From: Diphasiastrum complanatum
Taxonomy: Eukaryota; Streptophyta; Lycopodiopsida; Lycopodiales; Lycopodiaceae
Assembly: GCA_029204225.1 (NCBI GenBank)
Contig: CM055107.1
Location: forward strand, 6,672,873-6,736,872
Reading direction: 5' to 3'
DNA length: 64,000 bases
Each line of letters opens with the position of its first letter. The first letter of the stretch is position 1. The notes under the pieces are model-generated. The model was not told the DNA's origin. It saw only the letters and a program-made list of their open reading frames with translations, and made no database searches. Below are positions 40,573 through 53,524 of the stretch, piece by piece. The position numbers and the translations under genes are program-made.

Positions 40573-43500
40573 ATGTCGAGGATTTCTTTTAAAATTTCGG
40601 GGAAACCTCAAGATATTTTGTTAAAAGATAAGAAAAAATTCATGTACCATTTCACCAAAGGGGTCAACAACACAAAGCTTTCGGAGCTTTTTATTCATTT
40701 AGCTGAGAAGCCTAGTAGAGGAGACTCGCAATTCAAAGTTCAAGGAAGATTGCTTGCTGATCAACCAGATGACGATCAAGAAGAAGGTTTTGAGAATATA
40801 CTTGTAAAGAAGACGGATAAGTCTCGTTCTATTTTCATTCTGAACGAGACTATGATAAAGATCTGACTTTGTCAGGACGAGACCATCAAAGCCTATTTTG
40901 ATAAAGCTCTAGTTACTTTGGTGAGTAATTATAAAATATATTTTTAATCATGTTTGTTTCATGCTTAGCAAAGTTGTTATTAGATATAAAATTATTTAAA
41001 CTTTTAAATTTAAGCTTTTCGTCATTATATTTTAAACTTGATTTTTGTTTCTGTTCAGAACATGAAGCAATGCCTAAAAATGGTTTTAGCTGCTATTGCT
41101 GAGGGAAAAGATCCGATCTATTCATTACGGAGTTCAAAAGGTGTATCTATTGGACCTCACAAGCCCGCTTCTACCACTGCTCAGGTCACAAAGTCGACCT
41201 CTGAAAATGTTGAGGATGAAACCGTAGCCGTCCCTCATCCAAAAATAAAAAGATCTCATAATATTTTTGAGACTTCGCCCACTAGACATAAGTCACGCCC
41301 AAAGACCATGGCTACACATTGCCATAAGTCCATCCCTTTTGCTAGAAGCAAAAAAACTGCCACCGAACCATCTTTGTCGCTACCTGGTGCATCCATCCGC
41401 CCATTACAAGACAGTTCCGAACTTGCCAAATTAAGAGAGGATATCCATAAAACAAAAAAAATAAAAGAAACAACTTTAATTTCAGACATAAATCAGTGTG
41501 ATAGGCCACCTGTAGACCCAATAACAGGAGACAGGCCAATGGAAGTTAGAGAGCCTAATGAAACACATGTACATAATTTAAAAATAAAATTTAAAGATCA
41601 TACACAGGCCATAGTTACTCCCATTGTTGTTTTGGTTGATCCCAACAAATGCAACGATGTGACAAATTTTGATTTTTCTTTATTAGATTCATATCATTTT
41701 TATGTTCTTGGGGGGATACACAGTTTACAAGTTCGAAAACAATTATCTCAAGAATATCCCCATATCCCAAGCTTTCGAACTATGAGTGCCATTGCATTTG
41801 CTGGCCTGACAGTGGAAGAAGCGAAATTATTGGCTTGGGACCGGATGAAGATGACCGTGATACAAAGAATTCGTTTTTTTCACAAAGAATACATGAGAGT
41901 CTCCAAAGCAGGAGATGTGAATCAACTTGAATTGAAAGCACTACGTGCTCCGAGACAGGCCTGCCTTTTGATTCGAAAAATCCTACGCAGAGCCTTACTA
42001 AATACGATAATTTTTTCAATTTGCTTTTCGCAGTGGCCAGGTAATTTGTTTGGCTATGCTCGTCATGGAATGCTCTAGTCATAATATATGCTATAATCTT
42101 TTTAAATTGTTTTTATCAGACTAAAATTTTGAGCTCAATTTTAATATTGGTTAAATTCTTTATAAATTAATTTTTTTTTATTTCAGGTGTGAGCCCTTGT
42201 TGATAAAAATTTTGATAAGTGAGAAACTTTTCAAATAAAAGGCCAACCTGTGAGAAACTTTTCAAATAAAAGGCCAACCTGCTCAAGGTGTCTCAAAGTC
42301 CAAAAAACAAGTTGTGAGCACTCAAACTCTGAAGCCAATCCCTACTGAAATGGGAATATCAGAGTGGAAGAATATGCAAGGGATTAGCTCTTCAGAGCTA
42401 ATAATAAGTGTTCTTTCAAGAGTTGCTGAAGGTCAACTTTCTCTGACAGAAAAAAGAAAAGAATTTCAGAGGTAATAATCATAATTTAAATATTTATTTT
42501 CATGTTACTTTTTTTAATAAAATAATTTTCATAATTTGGTTGGATTTTTAACAATTATATTTTCTAAATACAGGCACAAATTATTTATAAAAGTTCAAGA
42601 AGCCCTTGTGACAGGGTTAAATTGTCAAGATTTCGATGAGTGCCAAAGGCTTTATCCTCTGAGCAGCCGAAATGAAGCCCTAAGTCCATTTTTTATTTTG
42701 TTTAGAGACATGGTATTTATTTCACTCATGCTTAGCATAGGTGCTTATTAATTGTTTCTTTTCTATATTCTATGTCTCCTATGCTAAGCATAGTTTCTTC
42801 TCTATTTAATTATTATTACCTTCCCAAAAGTGTCGATGATCGACCATGCTTTTATTCTGTTGAGGAGGGCGATTGCAGAGAAATTTCAAAATTTTTAAGA
42901 AAAAAGCCTTATACACTCTGCAACGCCGATATACCATATGGATTTTAGATGAAAGAATCATTAAATGATGATACTCCTTTCAAATTCACTAAAATCCATA
43001 GTTTTATACAGGGCTTTCTTGAAGTCACAACTTCTCCAATTTGAAGAGTTGTTATTTTTCATACTTCTTGGCACTCAGCATCAGTACAAAAAGCTCTACT
43101 AACTTTCTATAATGCAGGAATTGAGAATGTTGTGTGGTAAGTTCTTAAGTTCCTAAATTATCAATTCGTGGTTTAATTTATAATTTTATTTTAATTTTTT
43201 TTATTTTAAAATCAATATTTTAAATTGATTTTACTTGTAATGTTCCATGTCAGGTACAAGCCCAATGTCAGGAACTCGGGAGGAGCTCGACTTTGCAATG
43301 AAATAGAATATATAACCATCGATTATTATTCTTTGGATGGCAAACGTTCGATACTGTATTATAACACTTCCGGACTGACAAATTTTGATAACTTGTTCCA
43401 ATATTCAGCTGCGACAAAGAAAATAAAAAATCCAATGACGAGTTCCGTGGCTTGTCGCTACCAAAAGCCACAACAGTCAATTAATCATTTAATTGATATT

Positions 43501-43911
43501 TTTTCTCACCCTACTAATTGGGTTTTAGATTTATTTAGCGATAGCGGCACTACGAGCGCATGTGCTGTTCAAAAAGACAGACATGTTGCTGTAGTAAATT
43601 TAGATACTAATTTAGTTGATTTTATAAAAATGAGAATGAAATCTCTTTCAATTTTGCCAGATGAATTATCTGAGGTGGGAAAGAGTTTGGACAGCGAGGA
43701 TACAATAATTCCCTTGTCTAAGGAACCTCAGCCTCCTGCTAGCGGAAAAGAAGGCGACACAAGAGAATTTGCTGATGTCTTGGTTCAAGATTACAATGTA
43801 GTAATTGTAGTTGAGAAAATTGTAGAAGATGTGCCACTTGATAGTACAGTGGCTACTCAAGAAAAAGCAAAAGAAAAAGATATAAATAACATCGATGATT
43901 TTTGGGAATAA
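40573..43911 (+). pseudogene. ParB-like domain + beta-class DNA amino-methyltransferase, six exons
   Basis: Proposed exons: 40573-40920, 41059-42041, 42187-42471, 42574-42712, 42831-43136, 43254-43911. Most have GT...AG borders with good frame phase, and a TTTTTTTTTGCAG at 40543 suggests a 5' UTR intron. Exon 2 holds a ParB-like core: VVLVDPNKC, YHFYVLGGIHSLQVRKQL, LTVEEAKLLAWD. Exons 5-6 hold the methyltransferase in beta-class order: YSVEEGDCREISKFL, motif IV DIPYG (42928-42942), VVWYKPNVRNSGGA, then motif I VLDLFSDSGTT (43522-43554) and VNLDTNLVDFIKMRM. The expected product transfers methyl from AdoMet to N6-adenine or N4-cytosine in DNA. Broken by TGA at 40864-40866, a frameshift near 41950, TAG at 42946-42948 and TGA at 43042-43044. 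DIPYG departs from the usual DPPY. Confidence 0.75.
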
Positions 43912-44690
43912 AAAATTTTCTTTTTTAAAGAATAATTGTGTTTATATTTTTTGATGTATTGTGTTTTGAATTCTTTTTTATTGATTTAATATTTTTGAAT
44001 TTATTTTTTAACAATTTAAAATTTAAAATTTGAAATATTTAAAAAATTTTAACATTGATAATTAATACCAAAAATTAACTTTGTAATGATTTGTCAAGTT
44101 TACAATATTTTAATTTTAGATGTATTTTTATAATTATTTTTGTAAAAAAAATATTGTTAAAAATAATAGGAAATGGAAAAAAATATTTTTTTCAGAGTGA
44201 TTTAAATATTATCACAAATAATTTAATCTTGATTATTGTAAAGTAATTTTATTTGTGTTTATTTAATATTTAATCAACTTACTTGGGTGTAAGTAAAGAT
44301 TTTCAAAAATTTAAATTTTCAAAAATATTGATTCAAAATTTTAACATAATTTTTAAAATATTTTTTTCGATACAAGAATTGTAATTTAAAAAACTTTTAA
44401 AATTCCAAAAAAAAAAACTATAAATTTTGTTTTTAGTTTAGATATTTTAGTGGTTGTGTATCCAATGATTTTATTTTAAATAGTATTATTATTTAATATA
44501 AGCTAATTTTGAGTTATTTATGAAAATCTATTGACTAAATTTTTGTAGTTTAAATTATTTTCTTGCAAAATACAACATTTTTTTACCATTACAATATATT
44601 TATTTGAAGCATTTTAAATTTGGATACTTTTTAAAAAAATCTAATAAATTTAAAAAAGATGGGTCTTTTTTTTTTTTTGTCATCATGTTT
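43912..44690. other. extremely AT-rich spacer
   Basis: Almost entirely A/T with long A and T runs, ending in a poly-T run (44667-44680). No coding potential. It lies between the methyltransferase gene and its partial downstream duplicate, so it may contain a transposon end, but no terminal repeat was recognised. Confidence 0.6.
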
Positions 44691-44699
44691 CAAGAGATA

Positions 44700-45525
44700 G
44701 GGTTTCCGTAATGGCCAAGTAATTTTTCTTGTTATGCTCGTCATGGAATGCTCTGGTCATAATATATGTTACAATCTTTTTAAATTATTTTTATCAGACT
44801 AAAATTTTGAACTCAATTTCAATACTCCTTAAATTGCTATAATAGAGATTTTTCTTGATTTTAGGTGTGGGCCCTTATTGATTTTAAATTTTTTTGACAA
44901 ATGGAAAAAATTTCAAATAAAAGACCAACCTGCTCAGGGTGACTCAAAGTCAAAAATGAAACTTGTCAGCACTCAAACTCTGAAGCCAATCCCTACAGAA
45001 TTGAGAATATCAGAGTGGAAGAACATGCAAAGAATTAGCTCTTCAGAACTAATAATAAGTGTCTTTTCTAGAGTTGCCGATAGTCAACTTTCTCTAGCAG
45101 AAATGAGAAAAAAATTTCAAAGGTAATAGTCCCTTGTGACAGGGTTAAATTGTTAAGATTTTACCTTGAGACTTTATCCTCTGAACAGCTAAAATGAATT
45201 CATGACTTCATTTTTTATTTTATTTAAAAACATTGTATTTACTTCACTCATGCTTAGCATAGGTGCTTATTAATTATTTCTTTTTGATACTTTATAGTAA
45301 ATTTAGATTCTAATTTAATTGATTTTATAAAAATGAGAATGAAATCTCTTTGAGTGTGGCGATACAGAAAAATTTGCTATGTCTTGGTTCAAGATTATAA
45401 TGTGGTTACACTATAGTCGAGGAAATTGTAAAAGATGTGTCACTTGAAACCATAGTCACTACTCAAGAAAAGTAAAATGATGTAAATGACCTCAAATATT
45501 TTAAGGAATAAAAAATTCTCTTTTA
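44700..45525 (+). pseudogene. second partial copy of the methyltransferase gene
   Basis: Repeats 42035-43911 with large internal losses. It holds the exon 2 end and following intron (GCTCGTCATGGAATGCTCT), all of exon 3 (FFDKWKKFQIK, STQTLKPIPTELRISEWKNM, SSELIISVFSRVA), a shortened exon 4 without its intron, the palindrome, then NLDSNLIDFIKMRMKSL-like text. Motifs IV and I are deleted. It keeps DKWKKF where the longer gene has a stop. It shows the gene existed in several copies. Confidence 0.8.
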
Positions 45526-45529
45526 AGAA

Positions 45530-46107
45530 AATGTAGAACAAGTGCAAGAAAGGCCAGATCAGAATGAAGCTAAATCAAGAGAGAATAGTTCTCAGGGATT
45601 GTTTCAAGCAAATGCAAGTTATTTCAGAGAAAATGAACTTCAACTACAAAATCAACCAAGCAGTGTAGATCTAAACCAAACTACTCCTGCTATTCAAAAT
45701 CGAACTACCATGTCCAATGGAGCAGTTGCTACACTCAAGCACACCAACCTATGCATCAACATCCAGAGGCACATGCACCCAGAGTCTATTCAAATGGAAA
45801 TGCTTATCAATCTTTATATTATCTTGCAGAAACGAATGAATATTCCTCTCATTCGACACTTCATTATGAATATCAATGCCAAGATTACAATAATTCATCA
45901 ATCTCTCCAATATATCCCAACTACAATTGTACATACAACTCTTATGATGGATATGTAGAGAATAACCATTCTATACCAAGGAGTCAAGCACCAACTACAT
46001 ATCTTATGTGCTTGTCTCGAACGCATAGTCAAGACACACCATACAATTATGATTGGTGGTATACAAGATTGCTTCAACTGAACTACCACGCTCAAGGACT
46101 ATTCATA
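45530..46107 (+). pseudogene. Gln/Asn/Tyr-rich low-complexity ORF
   Basis: First frame: EQVQERPDQNEAKSRENSSQ, LQNQPSSVDLNQTTPAIQN. A frameshift near 45735 leads into QAHQPMHQHPEAHAPRVYSN, YQCQDYNNSSISPIYPNYNC and more, ending at 46107. Composition is prion-like. It follows the second methyltransferase copy at the point where the latter would stop. It could be that gene's original C-terminus or a separate transposon gene. No domain recognised. Confidence 0.4.
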
Positions 46108-46739
46108 TGAAACACTCTCTTACAGACTTGCAATACTTCCAATCAGAAGCGGACTACAATTCTAGCAAGAACTTTTTTCTCTTTTTATATCTTTTTTTTG
46201 AAAAAAAAACCTTGTAAATTTTTATCTCACAAATTTTACCTATTCTTTAAACTATTCTTTTCATGGGCCTCACCACTACATTATTTAATTCAATTTATTC
46301 TACTTTACATTTCTCATTAAAGCTTTCTTGAGTGCTCTTTTCAAAAAATGAGTGAAAAAAGAAAGATGAGAGATATAGAGTGACATTTCTAATTCTTACT
46401 CTATTTTATTATTTTTTCTTCTTCTTTAGTTTCTAGTGTTTTTTGGGTCACAAGCCTAGGTACATTCCAAGAATTCTCTATGGATCAATGATCTTGCAAA
46501 GCTCATGAAACATGGTAATGTGCTACAATTGCATACAGATCTCCAGACATTACCTTGTCATCACGTTCTCTAACGGTTCAACTTGTAATGCAAACTACAA
46601 GAAGATGGCAAGGATGTTTCAGCATTCAATGGATCTAGATACAAGAGACAACAGTGCAAAGAATGATTCTTCACTTGGACTACTACTAAAACGGAGCAGT
46701 GGTTCTTCAAGGTGAAATGCCACTAAAGGCCAAAGTTTA
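46108..46739. other. unassigned sequence
   Basis: T-rich and without recognisable coding sequence. A small ORF at 46512-46715 has no family resemblance. Confidence 0.4.
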
Positions 46740-47330
46740 AGGTAAACTTAAGTTTCTAAATTTTTGTAGCTAGGTGGGGTGTGCTTATTTGTACACCATA
46801 GATGAGTTTGTGTTTTTTGTGAAGGGTGTAGATGTCAATCCCACCTTCTTGCAAGTAGCCAATAGGAAGCAAGAGACAAGGGCCACCCCAAATATAAAAA
46901 GGCACCTATTGTACACCATTTTGAATAGAGGAAACTCCACTCAACTTTGGTGCCTCTCTTCTCTGGTGTCTCATCTCTCTTGGTGGTTAATGTAGATGGT
47001 TGATGATTTAGCATAGATGTGGATGATGTTTTTATGTTTCAAAGTAGGTTAGAAGTTAAGATCTACTTCTTTGTGTTCTTATTTGGAAATGTAAATATTG
47101 TAGATAAGCTTTGATCTTCATACTTTGTCTTCTTGCCTTTCTTTACATTTCTTTGCTATAAATAGCTCTTTAGTTATTGATTTCTTGCATGTTTTGGGTT
47201 CTTGTTTGGTTGGTTTCCTGCTGTATTCTTGAAGAGTTGGTTTCTTGATTGGTTTCTGGATTGAGTATCTTTATTGCAAGCCTAGGTTTGAGCTCAGTGG
47301 GAAGGGTGAAGGTGGGAGAGAACTATACTA
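46740..47330 (+). promoter_or_regulatory. LTR- or promoter-like stretch with TATA and CCAAT boxes
   Basis: AGCCAATAGG near 46856 is followed by AAATATAAAAAGGC at 46890-46903, good CCAAT and TATA spacing, then a T-rich transcribed-looking stretch. This resembles the promoter half of a plant LTR. No partner LTR is in the window. Confidence 0.4.
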
Positions 47331-47378
47331 CAACAGGAAGGGATGAGTGGCTGAGTGAAGACAAAAATAGATTCTAAC

Positions 47379-47570
47379 ATGTGCTAGAATATGCAAACAA
47401 TGTATATATGGCTCCCTTGATAGATGAGCTAAAGATTCTATGGCAAGGAGTTCAAGTGAGCGATATATCAAGACCACTAAGACAAAGAGATTTTGTTGTA
47501 AAGGGGATCTTGATGTGGATGATGCATGAATTTCCTGGATATGGGGAATGTTCAGGTGAGGGCTAAAAGC
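47379..47570 (+). pseudogene. CACTA (En/Spm) TNP2-type transposase scrap
   Basis: NNVYMAPLIDELKILWQGVQ, then FVVKGILMWMMHEFPGYGEC matches the conserved TNP2 segment (VYLxPLxxELxxLWxGV ... MLxWTIxDFPAYGxLSG). Only about 60 residues survive. No other CACTA parts were found nearby. Confidence 0.75.
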
Positions 47571-47795
47571 ATGTTTTGGTGGTACAAAAAAAAGAACCCA
47601 TTTTCCATAGTACCTTTTGGTAGTATATGTCAATCTTTGTGGATTTTATTACTCATAATTTATATTTCTAATGCAATACTTATGGTAGTACATTTCTCAC
47701 TTTTTGGAGCAAGTGATAGGTCCCACGAGTTAATGCAATGAACGTGTCCTTGACAATCATTGGCATAATAATCACATGGGCCTACTTTATCTAAT
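47570..47795. other. unassigned
   Basis: No gene or repeat recognised between the CACTA scrap and the tandem repeats. Confidence 0.4.
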
Positions 47796-47834
47796 TTGAA
47801 TTTGGATAGTATATGCTTTGCCCTCCAAATGATC

Positions 47835-48195
47835 AATTCAGTGCTATCATTGCTTTCTGCTATCAGTGAACATATCATTGCTTTCTGCTATGATCAGTTC
47901 ACGTTGCTATCTTGCTTTTTGCTACGATTGCTTTCGGTTATCAGTGAACGTATCATTGCTTTCTGCTATGATCAGTTCACGTTGCTATCTTGCTTTCTGC
48001 TATTAGTTCATCTGCAATCTTGCTTTCTGCTATTCTACTTTCTGCTATGATTGCTTTCTGCTATCAGTTCATTCCAATTTGCTTTCTTGCTTTCTTGTTT
48101 TCTTTTTTCCAGTTCATTGTTATCGTTCCTTTTTTCTCTCATAACATTTCTATCGTTGCTTTCTGCTATCGTTGCGTTCTGTTGTCGTTGCTTTC
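47835..48195 (+). repeat. degenerate tandem repeat, CATTGCTTTCTGCTATNAG units
   Basis: Many copies of TTGCTTTCTGCTAT, some in a longer unit of about 70 bp containing ATGATCAGTTCACGTTGCTA. Apparent ORFs here are by-products of the repeat. Confidence 0.75.
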
Positions 48196-48215
48196 TCGAT
48201 CATCTATTGTAAAAG

Positions 48216-48455
48216 ATGAGGACACCTACAAGGAAGTGCAAAGCTGCCTCTAAGGCCATTGTTGAAAGCCTTGAGACATCGAGCGCACCTCCCAGCATAC
48301 ACAATAGCCACAGACTAGCTACCATGATGGATCACCAGCTAGGATGGGTGTCATGGATCACTTCGAGACCACACATTCAGAACTTGACAAATCGTTTGAG
48401 AGGATGGCTGCTGCGGCCGATGATCGTTCAAGCCACAAGAAAAAGAATAAATTAA
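48216..48455 (+). CDS. hypothetical 79-aa ORF
   Basis: ATG start (MRTPTRKCKAASKAIVESLE). An alternative frame nearby gives MDHFETTHSELDKSFERMAA and ADDRSSHKKKNK, which looks equally protein-like, so a frameshifted small gene is possible. No family recognised. Confidence 0.2.
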   Translation: MRTPTRKCKAASKAIVESLETSSAPPSIHNSHRLATMMDHQLGWVSWITSRPHIQNLTNRLRGWLLRPMIVQATRKRIN

Positions 48456-48479
48456 GCATCGTAGGATTCTGTCTGTAAT

Positions 48480-48910
48480 AAATTTTGTTACTTTTAGCAC
48501 TTTTAGTATTATGGTAGTAATTAGCTACTTTTAGTTCTTAATTTGCAACTATAGCTAGTTTTAGATCTTAATCGGCTACTTTAGCTGATTTTGGTACTTA
48601 ATTTTGTACTTTAGTTGTTGTTGATACTTAACTTGGTACTCTAGCTGCTTTTGGTACTTTTGATATTGTGGTAGAAATTAGCTGCTTTTGATTCTTAATT
48701 TGGTACTTTAGCTGATTTTGGTACTCAATTGGCACTTTTCTGTTTTAGGTACTTAATTTGGTACTTTAGCTGATTTTGGTACTTAAGTAGTACTTTAGTT
48801 ACTATTGGTACTTAATTTGGTAGTTCTGGTAGTAATTAGCTACTTTTGGTACTTAATTTTGTACTTGGACTGTATTTGGCTCTTAATTTGGTACTTACTT
48901 AACTTGGTAC
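48480..48910 (+). repeat. minisatellite, TTTGGTACTTAATTTGGTAC units
   Basis: About 15 degenerate copies of a 20-30-bp unit built on GGTACTTTAGCTGATTTTGG and TACTTAATTTGGTAC. Confidence 0.8.
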
Positions 48911-49172
48911 TGTTAAAATAGCAATAATCAATACGTAAGACTCTTTCACGGTCACCTGATAAGTTTGACGATATTACTTGTGCTTAGCTCTAGATTTATC
49001 GAGCCATTTCTTTTATGAGCCCTTGTTGAGTTCTTAAGCAATTTTCTCCTTGTGCTTGAGTAATGATTGTGAATACATAGTTTGTGGAGAGCTATTTTAT
49101 CTTGTTTTGTTTTGTTGCACTTGATGTGCTGCTGTGGTGGTTGATTCGGTCGAGTTTTAAATTATATTTTCA
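48911..49172 (+). repeat. short copia LTR, 262 bp
   Basis: TGTTAAAATAG ... ATTATATTTTCA followed by a primer site TGGTATCAGAGC at 49176-49187. It may be a 5'-truncated LTR; no partner was found downstream. Confidence 0.6.
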
Positions 49173-50419
<1,247 letters not shown>

Positions 50420-51800
50420 TTGCAGGTCATTATCAACATCAATGAGGCAATTTTAGGCGATGCAAGCAAACTTGATGAGGCTTCTAATTACAACTTTTGG
50501 AAAGTCAAAATGAAGAGCATTTTGATGGAAAATGAGCTATGGGACATTGTTGCAGGCATTGAAGTGCGGCCTAACACCACTCCAGGTGACATGAGGGCCT
50601 TTGACAAGAAGGCACAGAGAGCATTGTCCTTGATTAATCTTTCAGTGAAAGACCACGTGATCACCCACATAAGTGATGCCACGACAACTAGGGGAGCTTG
50701 GAAAGCTCTTAGAATGCAATTTCAAACTTGCAATCTAGCTCGAGCCATATTCTCGAAGTCGAGATTGAACACAATCAGTATGAAAGAAGACGAATTGGTG
50801 GGATCTTTCTTCATCAGCATAAAGGAGCTGAGAGATCAACTTGTGGCAATTGGATAACCAATTAGAGATGTTGAATTGGTACATACCACTATGAGCGGTG
50901 TTTCGGAAGATCTACAAATGTTTGTGAGCAACATTGCTGAGGGAGAGATTGCTTGCTTTTGAAGACTTTCACAGAATCATGTTGAAGGAGGAGCAACGTC
51001 GAGAGGTGGTGAAGTCAAGGCAAACCCCACAGGATGATCAAGCATTACTCGCCAAGAGCTAGCAAAAAGGGTGGAAAATAATTCCAAAGAAGTCCAAGGA
51101 TGATGAGGACGAGAGAGAGTCGTCATCAAAGGCGAAAAGGAAGAAGAAGGGCAAATGTTACTATTGCAACAAACCAGGTCATTGGCATGTGAATGTTACA
51201 AGAAGAAAGCAGACATAAAGGCCAAAAAAGTGGAGGAATAAGGCAATATCGCCGAAGATGATGGGGAAGATGATGAGGCTAGTGTCTTCTCATCGGCATT
51301 GGCATCCCAGGTTGATGATGGTGCCAGGTGGTTCATATGACCAAGAAACACGATTGGTTTGAGAAATTCTCACCAATTCATGATGGGGACAAGGTCACAC
51401 AAGCCAATAGAGAGGAATGCCAAATATAGGGTGTCGGCAATGTACTTGTGCAATTTCTTGATGGTAAGATCAAGAATATTCCCAATGTGTTTTATGTTCC
51501 TGGACTCAAAAAGAGTTTTTTTTTCTGTTGGTGTGATGGCAAATCAATATCTTAAGGTTGAGCTTGTCAAGGATGGATGCCTAATGAAGTATATGGACCA
51601 CAACTATAAGGTGGTAGCAAAAAGTTATCAAGATAGTAACTGTGGCCTTTATCAGTTGAATGTTGCAAAACCAGGTGAATATGGTTTGGCTACCTCAACC
51701 ACATCACAATTAGAGTTGTGGCACAAGAGACTTGGTCACTTAAACTATGGGAGCTTAAGATTGATGGCGAAGCTGATAGAATGTTTATGCCAAGTATAAT
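50420..51800 (+). pseudogene. copia gag and pre-integrase fragment
   Basis: Capsid: ASKLDEASNYNFWKVKMKSI, ALSLINLSVKDHVITHISDA, FSKSRLNTISMKEDELVGSF, FFISIKELRDQLVAIG, then a stop and many frame changes. A zinc knuckle is traceable near 51155-51200 (CYYCNKPGH in part). Then come VMANQYLKVELVKDGCLMK and LWHKRLGHLNYGSLRLM, the GAG-pre-integrase motif. Sequence is lost before integrase. Nonfunctional. Confidence 0.85.
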
Positions 51801-53330
51801 CACAGCTTAAATGTTTTGTTGCCCAACAAGATCTTATAAATTAGTTCATACTCACAAAAACAAAAATGAGTACAATCCACCGAAGAGATTAGAAATGGTT
51901 TGTGTGTGGTATTACTGAAATTGGATTTAATCAGAAGTTTGGCTTTGAAATAGATTGAAAGAGCAGTATGATAGCACAAGTTCCTCAAACGTCAAAGACA
52001 GCCATCGTCTGATCAGAAGCTGAGGAGTCATAGATGTCCATGTTTTGATCAAAGTGAGTGAACAATTGTTATCAAACAGCAATGAAGTGCATTCAAATCA
52101 CATCAAGCATTCACCTACATTATACACAGATAGTAAAGCATGCTACCGCTATATTACACTGAAACACAACAAAATAGCAACTACAACTAGAATGACGACA
52201 TAACTGGGAGGCTCAAAATCATTCGTTTAATGGATGAAGCATCACGTAGAGTGTTCCTGAATGATCCATTTATGAAATTAATCCATGTATTAATTACAGT
52301 AAAAATTTGTAGTTAGGTGAGACGTTGTACTTGGAAGTATTTGGCTTGTGTGACAACTATACATGGTATATACTATCAACGAATTAGAGTTGACGAGGAC
52401 GAGGATGCTGCAAATCTCTCACTTCGCATTTTACATGAAGTGGCTTTCTCTCATTTCACAAATTCTGGGAAGTGTCTGGAAAAGTACTTTGTTGAAAATA
52501 GATGATTGTCGGGATTTTTTTTTCTCTCTTCGGGATTTTTAGAGAAAGCCGACAATGCATGTAAAAATGCGAAGGTGCCCTTAAAAAGGCGACAGTGTCT
52601 TTAAAACAGCTTAACTTCTTCAAAACAGTTGAAAGGAAGAAGCTGAAGGCAAATGTTGCATTTTTCGAGAAAGTGCGAAAAAGCTAAAACTGTCGCAAAA
52701 AGCCGACATTGTTGAAAAATAGTTGAACTGTTGAACTATGCTAAAGTGTCGCTTTTCGGAAAAAGCCGACACTGTCGCATGTCAAGAAAAGCCGACACTA
52801 TCGCATTTTGGGAAAAGCCGACATTGTTTCATTTCGGGATAAGCCAACACTGCAAAAAACATAGTTCATTTCTATAGACCGTTGCGACACTTAGTGTATT
52901 TCTGCAGACCATTGCGACACTTAGTGTATGTCTGCAGAGTTGTTCTAAATGCTAATTCGTGGAAGTTCTTGAAGATGGCCAAGTCTGCAATGATCTTCAA
53001 ATTATTGAACTTAACATCTGAACTTGAAATATGATAGGATTGATTACCCTTTCCTGGAGATCAGCCAGAAGCCTGCTATAGACGTTCTTCAAATAGTTTG
53101 GTTGTCTAAGTTGTGATTCTTATAGGTATCAAATGAACAGATGTAGAACCATAGTTGGTTTCACCTGACCCTAGATCAACGATCAATAAATGCGCAAGAA
53201 GAATCTTGAAATAGAAATAGTCATTCACCAAGGAGACTACTGTGGGCTTAATTTTCAATAGTCTCTCTTAAGGTCATGGTTGGTGCCTTGGTATCTTCGT
53301 CAGGTTTACCATTTCTGTTGTGGAGCAATA
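51801..53330. other. decayed copia LTR-like region with GCCGACACTGTCGC repeats
   Basis: No gene. From about 52535 to 52860 a degenerate tandem of AAAGCCGACACTGTCGCATTT recurs, and two 32-bp near-copies of GACCATTGCGACACTTAGTG lie at 52878-52930. Similar wording occurs in the LTRs at 16.8-17.1 and 13.1 kb. This is probably the 3' LTR of the minus-strand copia piece that follows. Confidence 0.5.
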
Positions 53331-53520
53331 TTAAAGGATCACTTGCCTTGATAAAAATTTCTCCCAAATGAAATGATACTGGATTTCTATGTGCTTGGAT
53401 TTGCCATGAAATCTAGGATTCAGTGACAGTGAAATACAGCTCAAGTTGTCAAACAGAATGGTGGTAGCATTGAATTGAAAGAGTCCTTTATCAAGCGTTT
53501 TAAGCCATTTCACTTGATCA
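53331..53520 (-). pseudogene. copia RNase H scrap
   Basis: Minus: ATTILFDNLSCISLSLNPRF, HGKSKHIEIQYHFIWEKFLS, the end of copia RNase H. The upstream half is replaced by a gypsy gag in the opposite orientation at about 53525. Confidence 0.8.
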
Positions 53521-53524
53521 AGAG

